DNA of 64,000 bases from Ilex aquifolium (Eukaryota > Streptophyta > Magnoliopsida > Aquifoliales > Aquifoliaceae): contig OX637394.1 of assembly GCA_951799425.1 (NCBI GenBank), forward strand, positions 52,331,142 to 52,395,141. Direction: 5' to 3'. Both the position numbers and the translations under genes were made by a program. Position 1 is the stretch's first letter; each line of letters opens with the position of its first letter. Shown piece by piece: positions 14,301 through 28,019 of the stretch. The notes beneath the pieces are model-generated. The model did not search any database and had not been told where the DNA came from. It saw only the letters and a program-made list of their open reading frames with translations.

Positions 14301-15939
14301 CTAACCAATATATTGCGATCAAAATTGGTGATTCATCTTCTAGCAAGGTCGAAATGGTGATGGAAGTTTGGTATAGTTGGCCATTCCCCTCCACAAGGAA
14401 AAATAAGTAATTTCCCATTCTTTAGTATTTCTGACATAACTTTTTACTCCGGTCTCTGATTAAGATGATTCTTGCGGCATTGTAAAGAATTCTTGAATCC
14501 CTAACCACTTTATTCACATCAATAGTCATGAAAAATCATCTAGCATGGGCTATATTGTAACGCTTGTTTGGTGTAGTAAGTAGTCATCCTTTAAAATGAA
14601 ATAGTATATCCGACATAACTTTTTCTCCCGAAATCGGATTGAGCTAACTCTTGCGACATTGTAAAGAGAACTTGAAACCCTAACCAATATATTGCGATCA
14701 AAATTGGTGATTCATCTTCTACCAAGGTCGAAATGGTGATGGAAGTTTGGTATAGTTGGCCATTCCCCTCCACAATGAAAAATAAGTAATTTCCCATTCT
14801 TTAGTATTTCTGACATAACTTTTTACTCCGGTCTCTGATTAAGATGATTCTTGCGGCATTGTAAAGAATTCTTGAATCCCTAACCACTTTATTCACATCA
14901 ATAGTCATGAAAAATCCTCTAGCATGGGCTATATTGTAACGCAAGTTTGGTGTAATAAGTAGCCCTCCTTTAAAATGAAATAGTATATCCGACATAACTT
15001 TTTCTCCCGAAATCGGATTGAGCTAACTCTTGCGGCATTGTAAAGAGAACTTGAAACCCTAACCAATATATTGCGATCAAAATTGGTGATTCATCTTCTA
15101 GCAAGGTCGAAATGGTGATGGAAGTTTGGTATAGTTGGCCATTCCCCTCCACAAGGAAAAATAAGTAATTTCCCATTCTTTAGTATTTCTGACATAACTT
15201 TTTACTCCGGTCTCTGATTAAGATGATTCTTGCGGCATTGTAAAGAATTCTTGAATCCCTAACCACTTTATTCACATCAATAGTCATGAAAAATCATCTA
15301 GCATGGGCTATATTGTAACGCTTGTTTGGTGTAGTAAGTAGTCATCCTTTAAAATGAAATAGTATATCCGACATAACTTTTTCTCCCGAAATCGGATTGA
15401 GCTAACTCTTGCGACATTGTAAAGAGAACTTGAAACCCTAACCAATATATTGCGATCAAAATTGGTGATTCATCTTCTACCAAGGTCGAAATGGTGATGG
15501 AAGTTTGGTATAGTTGGCCATTCCCCTCCACAATGAAAAATAAGTAATTTCCCATTCTTTAGTATTTCTGACATAACTTTTTACTCCGGTCTCTGATTAA
15601 GATGATTCTTGCGGCATTGTAAAGAATTCTTGAATCCCTAACCACTTTATTCACATCAATAGTCATGAAAAATCCTCTAGCATGGGCTATATTGTAACGC
15701 AAGTTTGGTGTAATAAGTAGCCCTCCTTTAAAATGAAATAGTATATCCGACATAACTTTTTCTCCCGAAATCGGATTGAGCTAACTCTTGCGGCATTGTA
15801 AAGAGAACTTGAAACCCTAACCAATATATTGCGATCAAAATTGGTGATTCATCTTCTAGCAAGGTCGAAATGGTGATGGAAGTTTGGTATAGTTGGCCAT
15901 TCCCCTCCACAAGGAAAAATAAGTAATTTCCCATTCTTT
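11392..15939. repeat. Higher-order block, copy II (12 monomers, 4548 bp)
   Basis: This is the fullest version. In order it holds: the marker A half with CAATTGTCATG and GCAATTTTGGTG; an alpha-type B; the chimeric unit (CTTTCGTATTTCTGACAG near 12146, GAATCCATAACC near 12226); the CATTCGACTCC unit (12488); the CTCTGGTCTC / CATGGACTAT unit; ACACATG and ACGCTTG units; then three 758-bp dimers. Copy III repeats this order at +4548 bp, for example GTAAGGAGAAC at 12008 and 16556. The copy has its own change GGCGTAG near 12676. Confidence 0.9.
13666..15939. repeat. 758-bp dimer, three copies (block II)
   Basis: This is the same two-monomer module as in block I. The diagnostic CTTGCGACATTG occurs near 13894, 14652 and 15410, spaced 758 bp, each with CACAATGAAAAAT downstream. 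It is a repeat nested inside a larger repeat. Confidence 0.9.
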
Positions 15940-18900
15940 AGTATTTCTGACATAACTTTTTACTCCGGTCTCTGATTAAGATGATTCTTGCGGCATTGTA
16001 AAGAATTCTTGAATCCCTAACCACTTTATTCACATCAATTGTCATGAAAAATCCTCTAGCATGGGCTATATTGTAACGCAATTTTGGTGTAATAAGTAGT
16101 CCTCCTTTAAAATGAAATAGTATATCCGACATAACTTTTTCTCCCGAAATCGGATTGAGCTAACTCTTGCGGCATTGTAAAGAGAACTTGAAACCCTAAC
16201 CAATATATTGAGATCAAAATTGGTGATTCATCTTCTACCATGGTCGAAATGGTGATGGAAGTTTGGAATAGTTGGTCATTCCCCTCCACAAGGAAAAATA
16301 AGTAATTTCCCATTCTTTAGTATTTCTGACATAACGTTTTACTCCGGTCTCTGATTAAGATGATTCTTGCGGCATTGTAAAGAATTCTTGAATCCCTAAC
16401 CACTTTATTCACATCAATAGTCATGAAAAATCCTCTAGCATGGGCTATATTGTAACGCAAGTTTTGTGTAATAAGTAGTCCTCCTTTAAAATGAAATAGT
16501 ATATCCGACATAACTTTTTCTCCCGAAATCGGATTGAGCTAACTCTTGCGGCATTGTAAGGAGAACTTGAAACCCTAACCAATATATTGAGATCAAAATT
16601 GGTGATTCATCTTCTACCATGGTCGAAATGGTGATGGAAGTTTGGTATAGTTGGCCATTCCCCTCCACAAGGAAAAATAAGTAATTTCCCATTCTTTCGT
16701 ATTTCTGACAGAACGTTTTACTCCGGTCTCTGATTAAGATGATTCTTGCGGCATTGTAAAGAATTCTTGAATCCATAACCACTTTATTCACATCAATAGT
16801 CATGAAAAATCCTCTAGCATGGGCTATATTGTAACGCAAGTTTGGTGTAATAAGTAGCCCTCCTTTAAAATGAAATAGTATATCCGACATAACTTTTTCT
16901 CCCGAAATCGGATTGAGCTAACTCTTGCGGCATTGTAAAGAGAACTTGAAACCCTAACCAATATATTGCGATCAAAATTGGTGATTCATCTTCTAGCAAG
17001 GTCGAAATGGTGATGGAAGTTTGGTATAGTTGGCCATTCGACTCCACAAGGAAAAATAAGTAATTTCCCATTCTTTAGTATTTCTGACATAACTTTTTAC
17101 TCTGGTCTCTGATTAAGATAATTCTTGCGGCATTGTAAAGAATTCTTGAATCCCTAACCACTTTATTCACATCAATTGTCATGAAAAATCCTCTAGCATG
17201 GACTATATTGTAACGCAAGTTTGGTGTAGTAAGTAATCATCCTTTAAAATGAAATAGTATATCCGACATAACTTTTTCTCCCGAAATTGGATTGAGCTAA
17301 CTCTTGCGGCATTGTAAAGAGAACTTGAAACCCTAACCAATATATTGCGATCAAAATTGGTGATTCATCTTCTAGCAAGGTCGAAATGGTGATGGAAGTT
17401 TGGTATAGTTGGTCATTCCCCTCCACAAGGAAAAATAAGTAATTTCCCATTCTTTAGTATTTCTGACATAACTTTTTACTCCGGTCTCTGATTAAGATGA
17501 TTCTTGCGGCATTGTAAAGAATTCTTGAATCCCTAACCACTTTATTCACATCAATAGTCATGAAAAATCCTCTAGCATGGGCTATATTGTAACACATGTT
17601 TGGTGTAGTAAGTAGTCATCCTTTAAAATGAAATAGTATATCCGACATAACGTTTTCTCCCGAAATCGGATTGAGCTAACTCTTGCGGCATTGTAAAGAG
17701 AACTTGAAACCCTAACCAATATATTGCGATCAAAATTGGTGATTCATCTTCTAGCAAGGTCGAAATGGTGATGGAAGTTTGGTATAGTTGGCCATTCCCC
17801 TCCACAAGGAAAAATAAGTAATTTCCCATTCTTTAGTATTTCTGACATAACTTTTTACTCCGGTCTCTGATTAAGATGATTCTTGCGGCATTGTAAAGAA
17901 TTCTTGAATCCCTAACCACTCTATTCACATCAATAGTCATGAAAAATCATCTAGCATGGGCTATATTGTAACGCTTGTTTGGTGTAGTAATTAATCATCC
18001 TTTAAAATGAAATAGTATATCCGACATAACTTTTTCTCCCGAAATCGGATTGAGCTAACTCTTGCGGCATTGTAAAGAGAACTTGAAACCCTAACCAATA
18101 TATTGCGATCAAAATTGGTGATCCATCTTCTAGCAAGGTCGAAATGGTGATGGAAGTTTGGTATAGTTGGCCATTCCCCTCCACAAGGAAAAATAAGTAA
18201 TTTCCCATTCTTTAGTATTTCTGACATAACTTTTTACTCCGGTCTCTGATTAAGATGATTCTTGCGGCATTGTAAAGAATTCTTGAATCCCTAACCACTT
18301 TATTCACATCAATAGTCATGAAAAATCATCTAGCATGGGCTATATTGTAACGCTTGTTTGGTGTAGTAAGTAGTCATCCTTTAAAATGAAATAGTATATC
18401 CGACATAACTTTTTCTCCCGAAATCGGATTGAGCTAACTCTTGCGACATTGTAAAGAGAACTTGAAACCCTAACCAATATATTGCGATCAAAATTGGTGA
18501 TTCATCTTCTACCAAGGTCGAAATGGTGATGGAAGTTTGGTATAGTTGGCCATTCCCCTCCACAATGAAAAATAAGTAATTTCCCATTCTTTAGTATTTC
18601 TGACATAACTTTTTACTCCGGTCTCTGATTAAGATGATTCTTGCGGCATTGTAAAGAATTCTTGAATCCCTAACCACTTTATTCACATCAATAGTCATGA
18701 AAAATCCTCTAGCATGGGCTATATTGTAACGCAAGTTTGGTGTAATAAGTAGCCCTCCTTTAAAATGAAATAGTATATCCGACATAACTTTTTCTCCCGA
18801 AATCGGATTGAGCTAACTCTTGCGGCATTGTAAAGAGAACTTGAAACCCTAACCAATATATTGCGATCAAAATTGGTGATTCATCTTCTAGCAAGGTCGA

Positions 18901-19729
18901 AATGGTGATGGAAGTTTGGTATAGTTGGCCATTCCCCTCCACAAGGAAAAATAAGTAATTTCCCATTCTTTAGTATTTCTGACATAACTTTTTACTCCGG
19001 TCTCTGATTAAGATGATTCTTGCGGCATTGTAAAGAATTCTTGAATCCCTAACCACTTTATTCACATCAATAGTCATGAAAAATCATCTAGCATGGGCTA
19101 TATTGTAACGCTTGTTTGGTGTAGTAAGTAGTCATCCTTTAAAATGAAATAGTATATCCGACATAACTTTTTCTCCCGAAATCGGATTGAGCTAACTCTT
19201 GCGACATTGTAAAGAGAACTTGAAACCCTAACCAATATATTGCGATCAAAATTGGTGATTCATCTTCTACCAAGGTCGAAATGGTGATGGAAGTTTGGTA
19301 TAGTTGGCCATTCCCCTCCACAATGAAAAATAAGTAATTTCCCATTCTTTAGTATTTCTGACATAACTTTTTACTCCGGTCTCTGATTAAGATGATTCTT
19401 GCGGCATTGTAAAGAATTCTTGAATCCCTAACCACTTTATTCACATCAATAGTCATGAAAAATCCTCTAGCATGGGCTATATTGTAACGCAAGTTTGGTG
19501 TAATAAGTAGCCCTCCTTTAAAATGAAATAGTATATCCGACATAACTTTTTCTCCCGAAATCGGATTGAGCTAACTCTTGCGGCATTGTAAAGAGAACTT
19601 GAAACCCTAACCAATATATTGCGATCAAAATTGGTGATTCATCTTCTAGCAAGGTCGAAATGGTGATGGAAGTTTGGTATAGTTGGCCATTCCCCTCCAC
19701 AAGGAAAAATAAGTAATTTCCCATTCTTT
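15940..19729. repeat. Higher-order block, copy III (10 monomers, 3790 bp)
   Basis: It is collinear with copy II from its marker A half through the CATTCGACTCC unit (17037) and the ACGCTTG unit, but has only two 758-bp dimers instead of three, which accounts exactly for the 758-bp shorter length. It shares GATCCATCTTC (18121) with copy IV but not with copy II. A private CATAACGTTTTCTCC occurs near 17646. Confidence 0.9.
18214..19729. repeat. 758-bp dimer, two copies (block III)
   Basis: Two copies of the same module, with CTTGCGACATTG near 18442 and 19200. The loss or gain of one module relative to block II explains the length difference between the blocks. Confidence 0.88.
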
Positions 19730-22700
19730 AGTATTTCTGACATAACTTTTTACTCCGGTCTCTGATTAAGATGATTCTTGCGGCATTGTAAAGAATTCTT
19801 GAATCCCTAACCACTTTATTCACATCAATTGTCATGAAAAATCCTCTAGCATGGGCTATATTGTAACGCAATTTTGGTGTAATAAGTAGTCCTCCTTTAA
19901 AATGAAATAGTATATCCGACATAACTTTTTCTCCCGAAATCGGATTGAGCTAACTCTTGCGGCATTGTAAAGAGAACTTGAAACCCTAACCAATATATTG
20001 AGATCAAAATTGGTGATTCATCTTCTACCATGGTCGAAATGGTGATGGAAGTTTGGAATAGTTGGTCATTCCCCTCCACAAGGAAAAATAAGTAATTTCC
20101 CATTCTTTAGTATTTCTGACATAACGTTTTACTCCGGTCTCTGATTAAGATGATTCTTGCGGCATTGTAAAGAATTCTTGAATCCCTAACCACTTTATTC
20201 ACATCAATAGTCATGAAAAATCCTCTAGCATGGGCTATATTGTAACGCAAGTTTTGTGTAATAAGTAGTCCTCCTTTAAAATGAAATAGTATATCCGACA
20301 TAACTTTTTCTCCCGAAATCGGATTGAGCTAACTCTTGCGGCATTGTAAAGAGAACTTGAAACCCTAACCAATATATTGAGATCAAAATTGGTGATTCAT
20401 CTTCTACCATGGTCGAAATGGTGATGGAAGTTTGGTATAGTTGGCCATTCCCCTCCACAAGGAAAAATAAGTAATTTCCCATTCTTTCGTATTTCTGACA
20501 GAACGTTTTACTCCGGTCTCTGATTAAGATGATTCTTGCGGCATTGTAAAGAATTCTTGAATCCATAACCACTTTATTCACATCAATAGTCATGAAAAAT
20601 CCTCTAGCATGGGCTATATTGTAACGCAAGTTTGGTGTAATAAGTAGCCCTCCTTTAAAATGAAATAGTATATCCGACATAACTTTTTCTCCCGAAATCG
20701 GATTGAGCTAACTCTTGCGGCATTGTAAAGAGAACTTGAAACCCTAACCAATATATTGCGATCAAAATTGGTGATTCATCTTCTAGCAAGGTCGAAATGG
20801 TGATGGAAGTTTGGTATAGTTGGCCATTCGACTCCACAAGGAAAAATAAGTAATTTCCCATTCTTTAGTATTTCTGACATAACTTTTTACTCTGGTCTCT
20901 GATTAAGATAATTCTTGCGGCATTGTAAAGAATTCTTGAATCCCTAACCACTTTATTCACATCAATTGTCATGAAAAATCCTCTAGCATGGACTATATTG
21001 TAACGCAAGTTTGGTGTAGTAAGTAATCATCCTTTAAAATGAAATAGTATATCCGACATAACTTTTTCTCCCGAAATTGGATTGAGCTAACTCTTGCGGC
21101 ATTGTAAAGAGAACTTGAAACCCTAACCAATATATTGCGATCAAAATTGGTGATTCATCTTCTAGCAAGGTCGAAATGGTGATGGAAGTTTGGTATAGTT
21201 GGTCATTCCCCTCCACAAGGAAAAATAAGTAATTTCCCATTCTTTAGTATTTCTGACATAACTTTTTACTCCGGTCTCTGATTAAGATGATTCTTGCGGC
21301 ATTGTAAAGAATTCTTGAATCCCTAACCACTTTATTCACATCAATAGTCATGAAAAATCCTCTAGCATGGGCTATATTGTAACACATGTTTGGTGTAGTA
21401 AGTAGTCATCCTTTAAAATGAAATAGTATATCCGACATAACTTTTTCTCCCGAAATCGGATTGAGCTAACTCTTGCGGCATTGTAAAGAGAACTTGAAAC
21501 CCTAACCAATATATTGCGATCAAAATTGGTGATTCATCTTCTAGCAAGGTCGAAATGGTGATGGAAGTTTGGTATAGTTGGCCATTCCCCTCCACAAGGA
21601 AAAATAAGTAATTTCCCATTCTTTAGTATTTCTGACATAACTTTTTACTCCGGTCTCTGATTAAGATGATTCTTGCGGCATTGTAAAGAATTCTTGAATC
21701 CCTAACCACTCTATTCACATCAATAGTCATGAAAAATCATCTAGCATGGGCTATATTGTAACGCTTGTTTGGTGTAGTAATTAATCATCCTTTAAAATGA
21801 AATAGTATATCCGACATAACTTTTTCTCCCGAAATCGGATTGAGCTAACTCTTGCGGCATTGTAAAGAGAACTTGAAACCCTAACCAATATATTGCGATC
21901 AAAATTTGTGATCCATCTTCTAGCAAGGTCGAAATGGTGATGGAAGTTTGGTATAGTTGGCCATTCCCCTCCACAAGGAAAAATAAGTAATTTCCCATTC
22001 TTTAGTATTTCTGACATAACTTTTTACTCCGGTCTCTGATTAAGATGATTCTTGCGGCATTGTAAAGAATTCTTGAATCCCTAACCACTTTATTCACATC
22101 AATAGTCATGAAAAATCATCTAGCATGGGCTATATTGTAACGCTTGTTTGGTGTAGTAAGTAGTCATCCTTTAAAATGAAATAGTATATCCGACATAACT
22201 TTTTCTCCCGAAATCGGATTGAGCTAACTCTTGCGACATTGTAAAGAGAACTTGAAACCCTAACCAATATATTGCGATCAAAATTGGTGATTCATCTTCT
22301 ACCAAGGTCGAAATGGTGATGGAAGTTTGGTATAGTTGGCCATTCCCCTCCACAATGAAAAATAAGTAATTTCCCATTCTTTAGTATTTCTGACATAACT
22401 TTTTACTCCGGTCTCTGATTAAGATGATTCTTGCGGCATTGTAAAGAATTCTTGAATCCCTAACCACTTTATTCACATCAATAGTCATGAAAAATCCTCT
22501 AGCATGGGCTATATTGTAACGCAAGTTTGGTGTAATAAGTAGCCCTCCTTTAAAATGAAATAGTATATCCGACATAACTTTTTCTCCCGAAATCGGATTG
22601 AGCTAACTCTTGCGGCATTGTAAAGAGAACTTGAAACCCTAACCAATATATTGCGATCAAAATTGGTGATTCATCTTCTAGCAAGGTCGAAATGGTGATG

Positions 22701-22761
22701 GAAGTTTGGTATAGTTGGCCATTCCCCTCCACAAGGAAAAATAAGTAATTTCCCATTCTTT
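19730..22761. repeat. Higher-order block, copy IV (8 monomers, 3032 bp)
   Basis: This is the fourth long version, collinear with copies II and III (CTTTCGTATTTCTGACAG near 20485, CATTCGACTCC near 20827, GATCCATCTTC near 21911) but with only one 758-bp dimer. After 22761 the array continues with units resembling the middle of the block (CATGGACTAT near 22883, ACGCATG near 23277, ACGCTTG near 23657), perhaps a degraded fifth copy. Confidence 0.85.
22004..22761. repeat. 758-bp dimer, single copy (block IV)
   Basis: One copy of the module, with CTTGCGACATTG near 22232 and GTAGCCCTCC near 22541. The next unit belongs to another type. Confidence 0.85.
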
Positions 22762-24265
22762 AGTATTTCTGACATAACTTTTTACTCCGGTCTCTGATTA
22801 AGATGATTCTTGCGGCATTGTAAAGAATTCTTGAATCCCTAACCACTTTATTCACATCAATTGTCATGAAAAATCCTCTAGCATGGACTATATTGTAACG
22901 CAAGTTTGGTGTAGTAAGTACTCATCCTTTAAAATGAAATAGTATATCCGACATAACTTTTTCTCCCGAAATCGGATTGAGCTAACTCTTGCGGCATTGT
23001 AAAGAGAACTTGAAACCCTAACCAATATATTGCGATCAAAATTGGTGATTCATCTTCTAGCAAGGTCGAAATGGTGATGGAAGTTTGGTATAGTTGGCCA
23101 TTCCCCTCCACAAGGAAAAATAAGTAATTTCCCATTCTTTAGTATTTCTGACATAACTTTTTACTCCGGTCTCTGATTAAGATGATTCTTGCGGCATTGT
23201 AAAGAATTCTTGAATCCCTAACCACTTTATTCACATCAATAGTCATGAAAAATACTCTAGCATGGGCTATATTGTAACGCATGTTTGGTGTAGTAAGTAG
23301 TCATCCTTTAAAATGAAATAGTATATCCGACATAACTTTTTCTCCCGAAATCGGATTGAGCTAACTCTTGCGGCATTGTAAAGAGAACTTGAAACCCTAA
23401 CCAATATATTGCGATCAAAATTGGTGATTCATCTTCTAGCAAGGTCGAAATGGTGATGGAAGTTTGGTATAGTTGGTCATTCCCCTCCACAAGGAAAAAT
23501 AAGTAATTTCCCATTCTTTAGTATTTCTGACATAACTTTTTACTCCGGTCTCTGATTAAGATGATTCTTGCGGCATTGTAAAGAATTCTTGAATCCCTAA
23601 CCACTTTATTCACATCAATAGTCATGAAAAATCATCTAGCATGGGCTATATTGTAACGCTTGTTTGGTGTAGTAAGTAGTCATCCTTTAAAATGAAATAG
23701 TATATCCGACATAACTTTTTCTCCCGAAATCGGATTGAGCTAACTCTTGCGGCATTGTAAAGAGAACTTGAAACCCTAACCAATATATTTGCGATCAAAA
23801 TTGGTGATTCATCTTCTAGAAGGTCGAAATGGTGATGGAAGTTTGGTATAGTTGGCCATTCCCCTCCACAATGAAAAATAAGTAATTTCCCATTCTTTAG
23901 TATTTCTGACATAACTTTTTACTCCGGTCTCTGATTAAGATGATTCTTGCGGCATTGTAAAGAATTGTTGAATCCCTAACCACTTTATTCACATCAATAG
24001 TCATGAAAAATCCTCTAGCATGAGCTATATTGTAACGCAAGTTTGGTGTAATAAGTAGCCCTCCTTTAAAATGAAATAGTATATCCGACATAACTTTTTC
24101 TCCCGAAATCGGATTGAGCTAACTCTTGCGGCATTGTAAAGAGAACTTGAAACCCTAACCAATATATTGCGATCAAAATTGGTGATTCATCTTCTAGCAA
24201 GGTCGAAATGGTGATGGAAGTTTGGAATAGTTGGCCGTTCCCCTCCACAAGGAAAAATAAGTAAT

Positions 24266-25230
24266 TTCCCATTCTTTAGTATTTCTGACATAACTTTTTA
24301 CTCCGGTCTCTGATTAAGATGATTCTTGCGGCATTGTAAAGAATTCTTGAATCCCTAACCACTTTATTCACATCAATAGTCATGAAAAATCCTCTAGCAT
24401 GGGCTATATTGTAACGCAAGTTTGGTGTAATAAGTAGTCATCCTTTAAAATGAAATAGTATATCCGACATAACTTTTTCTCCCGAAATCGGATTGAGCTA
24501 ACTCTTGCGGCATTGTAAAGAGAACTTGAAACCCTAACCAATATATTGCGATCAAAATTGGTGATTCATCTTCTACCATGGTCGAAATGGTGATGGAAGT
24601 TTGGAATAGTTGGTCATTCCCCTCCACAAGGAAAAATAAGTAATTTCCCATTCTTTAGTATTTCTGACAAAACGTTTTACTCCGGTCTCTGATTAAGATG
24701 ATTCTTGCGGCATTGTAAAGAATTCTAGAATCCCTAACCACTTTATTCACATCAATAGTCATGAAAAATCCTCTAGCATGGGCTATATTGTAACGCAATT
24801 TTGGTGTAATAAGTAATCATCCTTTAAAATGAAATAGTATATCCGACATAACTTTTTCTCCCGAAATCGGATTGAGCTAACTCTTGCGGCATTGTAAAGA
24901 GAACTTGAAACCCTAACCAATATATTGAGATCAAAATTGGTGATTCATCTTCTACCATGGTCGAAATGGTGATGGAAGTTTGGAATAGTTGGTCATTCCC
25001 CTCCACAAGGAAAAATAAGTAATTTCCCATTCTTTAGTATTTCTGACATAACGTTTTACTCCGGTCTCTGATTAAGATGATTCTTGCGGCATTGTAAAGA
25101 ATTCTTGAATCCCTAACCACTTTATTCACATCAATAGTCATGAAAAATCTTCTAGCATGGGCTATATTGTAACGCAAGTTTGGTGTAATAAGTAGTCCTC
25201 CTTTAAAATGAAATAGTATATCCGACATAA
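24266..25230. repeat. Left partner of a duplicated segment spanning the LTR
   Basis: The combination GACAAAACG, GAATTCTAGAATCCC (24720) and GCAATTTTGGTG followed by AAGTAATCATCC occurs here. It occurs again 8696 bp downstream (GAATTCTAGAATCCC at 33416), on the other side of the retroelement. Without the 2631 bp added by the insertion, the shift is 16 monomers plus 1 bp. Further downstream the two sides stay recognisably parallel, but with whole monomers missing from one or the other. Confidence 0.75.
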
Positions 25231-28019
25231 CTTTTTCTCCCGAAATCGGATTGAGCTAACTCTTGCGGCATTGTAAAGAGAACTTGAAACCCTAACCAAT
25301 ATATTGAGATCAAAATTGGTGATTCATCTTCTACCATGGTCGAAATGGTGATGGAAGTTTGGAATAGTTGGCCATTCCCCTCCACAAGGAAAAATAAGTA
25401 ATTTCCCATTCTTTAGTATTTCTGACATAACTTTTTACTCTGGTCTCTGATTAAGATGATTCTTGCGGCATTGTAAAGAATTCTTGAATCCCTAATCACT
25501 TTATTCACATCAATAGTCATGAAAAATACTCTAGCATGGGCTATATTGTAACGCAAGTTTGGTGTAATAAGTAGTCATCCTTTAAAATGAAATAGTATAT
25601 CCGACATAACTTTTTCTCCCGAAATCGGATTGAGCTAACTCTTGCGGCATTGTAAAGAGAACTTGAAACCCTAACCAATATATTGCGATCAAAATTGGTG
25701 ATTCATCTTCTAGCAAGGTCGAAATGGTGATGGAAGTTTGGTATAGTTGGCCATTCCCCTCCACAAGGAAAAATAAGTAATTTCCCATTCTTTAGTATTT
25801 CTGACATAACTTTTTACTCCGGTCTCTGATTAAGATGATTCTTGCGGCATTGTAAAGAATTCTTGAATCCCTAACCACTTTATTCACATCAATAGTCATG
25901 AAAAATCATCTAGCATGGGCTATATTGTAACGCTTGTTTGGTGTAGTAAGTAGTCATCCTTTAAAATGAAATAGTATATCCGACATAACTTTTTCTCCCG
26001 AAATCGAATTGAGCTAACTCTTGCGGCATTGTAAAGAGAACTTGAAACCCTAACCAATATATTGCGATCAAAATTGGTGATTCATCTTCTAGCAAGGTCG
26101 AAATGGTGATGGAAGTTTGGTATAGTTGGCCATTCCCCTCCACAATGAAAAATAAGTAATTTCCCATTCTTTAGTATTTCTGACATAATTTTTTACTCCG
26201 GCCTCTGATTAAGATGATTCTTGCGGCATTGTAAAGAATTCTTGAATCCCTAACCACTTTATTCACATCAATAGTCATGAAAAATCCTCTAGCATGGGCT
26301 ATATTGTAACGCAAGTTTGGTGTAATAAGTAGTAGTCATCCTTTAAAATGAAATAGTATATCCGACATAACTTTTTCTCCCGAAATCGGATTGAGCTAAC
26401 TCTTGCGGCATTGTAAAGAGAACTTGAAACCCTAACCAATATATTGCGATCAAAATTGGTGATTCATCTTCTAGCAAGGTCGAAATGGTGATGGAAGTTT
26501 GGTATAGTTGGCCATTCCCCTCCACAAGGAAAAATAAGTAATTTCCCATTCTTTAGTATTTCTGACATAACTTTTTACTCCGGTCTCTGATTAAGATGAT
26601 TCTTGCGGCATTGTAAAGAATTCTTGAATCCCTAACCACTTTATTCACATCAATAGTCATGAAAAATCCTCTAGCATGGGCTATATTGTAACGCAAGTTT
26701 GGTGTAATAAGTAGTCCTCCTTTAAAATGAAATAGTATATCCGACATAACTTTTTCTCCCGAAATCGGATTGAGCTAACTCTTGCGGCATTGTAAAGAGA
26801 ACTTGAAACCCTAACCAATATATTGCGATCAAAATTGGTGATTCATCTTCTAGCAAGGTCGAAATGGTGATGGAAGTTTGGTATAGTTGGTCATTCCCCT
26901 CCACAAGGAAAAATAAGTAATTTCCCATTCTTTAGTATTTCTGACATAACTTTTTACTTCGGTCTCTGATTAAGATGATTCTTGCGGCATTGTAAAGAAT
27001 TCTTGAATCCCTAACCACTTTATTCACATCAATAGTCATGAAAAATCTTCTAGCATGGGCTATATTGTAACGCAAGTTTGGTGTAATAAGTAGTCCTCCT
27101 TAAAAATGAAATAGTATATCCGAGATAACTTTTTCTCCCGAAATCGGATTGAGCTAACTCTTGCGGCATTGTAAAGAGAACTTGAAACCCTAACCAATAT
27201 ATTGAGATCAAAATTGGTGATTCATCTTCTACCATGGTCGAAATGGTGATGGAAGTTTGGAATAGTTGGTCATTCCCCTCCACAAGGAAAAATAAGTAAT
27301 TTCCCATTCTTTAGTATTTCTGACATAACTTTTTACTCCGGTCTCTGATTAAGATGATTCTTGCGGCATTGTAAAGAATTCTTGAATCCCTAACCACTTT
27401 ATTCACATCAATAGTCATGAAAAATCCTCTAGCATGGGCTATATTGTAACGCAAGTTTGGTGTAATAAGTAGTCATCCTTTAAAATGAAATAGTATATCC
27501 GACATAACTTTTTCTCTCGAAATCGGATTGAGCTAACTCTTGCGGCATTGTAAAGAGAACTTGAAACCCTAACCAATATATTGCGATCAAAATTGGTGAT
27601 TCATCTTCTAGCAAGGTCGAAATGGTGATGGAAGTTTGGTATAGTTGGCCATTCCCCTCCACAAGGAAAAATAAGTAATTTCCCATTCTTTAATATTTCT
27701 GACATAACTTTTTACTCCGGTCTCTGATTAAGATGATTCTTGCGGCATTGTAAAGAATTGTTGAATCCCTAACCACTTTATTCACATCAATAGTCATGAA
27801 AAATCCTCTAGCATGGGCTATATTGTAATGCAATTTGGTGTAATAAGTTGTCCTCCTTTAAAATGAAATAGTATATCCGACATAACTTTTTCTCCCGAAA
27901 TCGGATTGAGCTAACTCTTGCGGCTTTGTAAAGAGAACTTGAAACCCTAACCAATATATTGCGATCAACATTGGTGATTCATCTTCTAGCAAGGTCGAAA
28001 TGGTGATGGAAGTTTGGTA

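Noticed and set aside
8148-20680. Longer fused minus-strand frames of 117-134 codons (8148-8501, 11938-12342, 16486-16890, 20276-20680)
   Set aside because: They arise where a chimeric monomer happens to lack the usual stop between two frames, at equivalent places in sister blocks. They carry no known domain.
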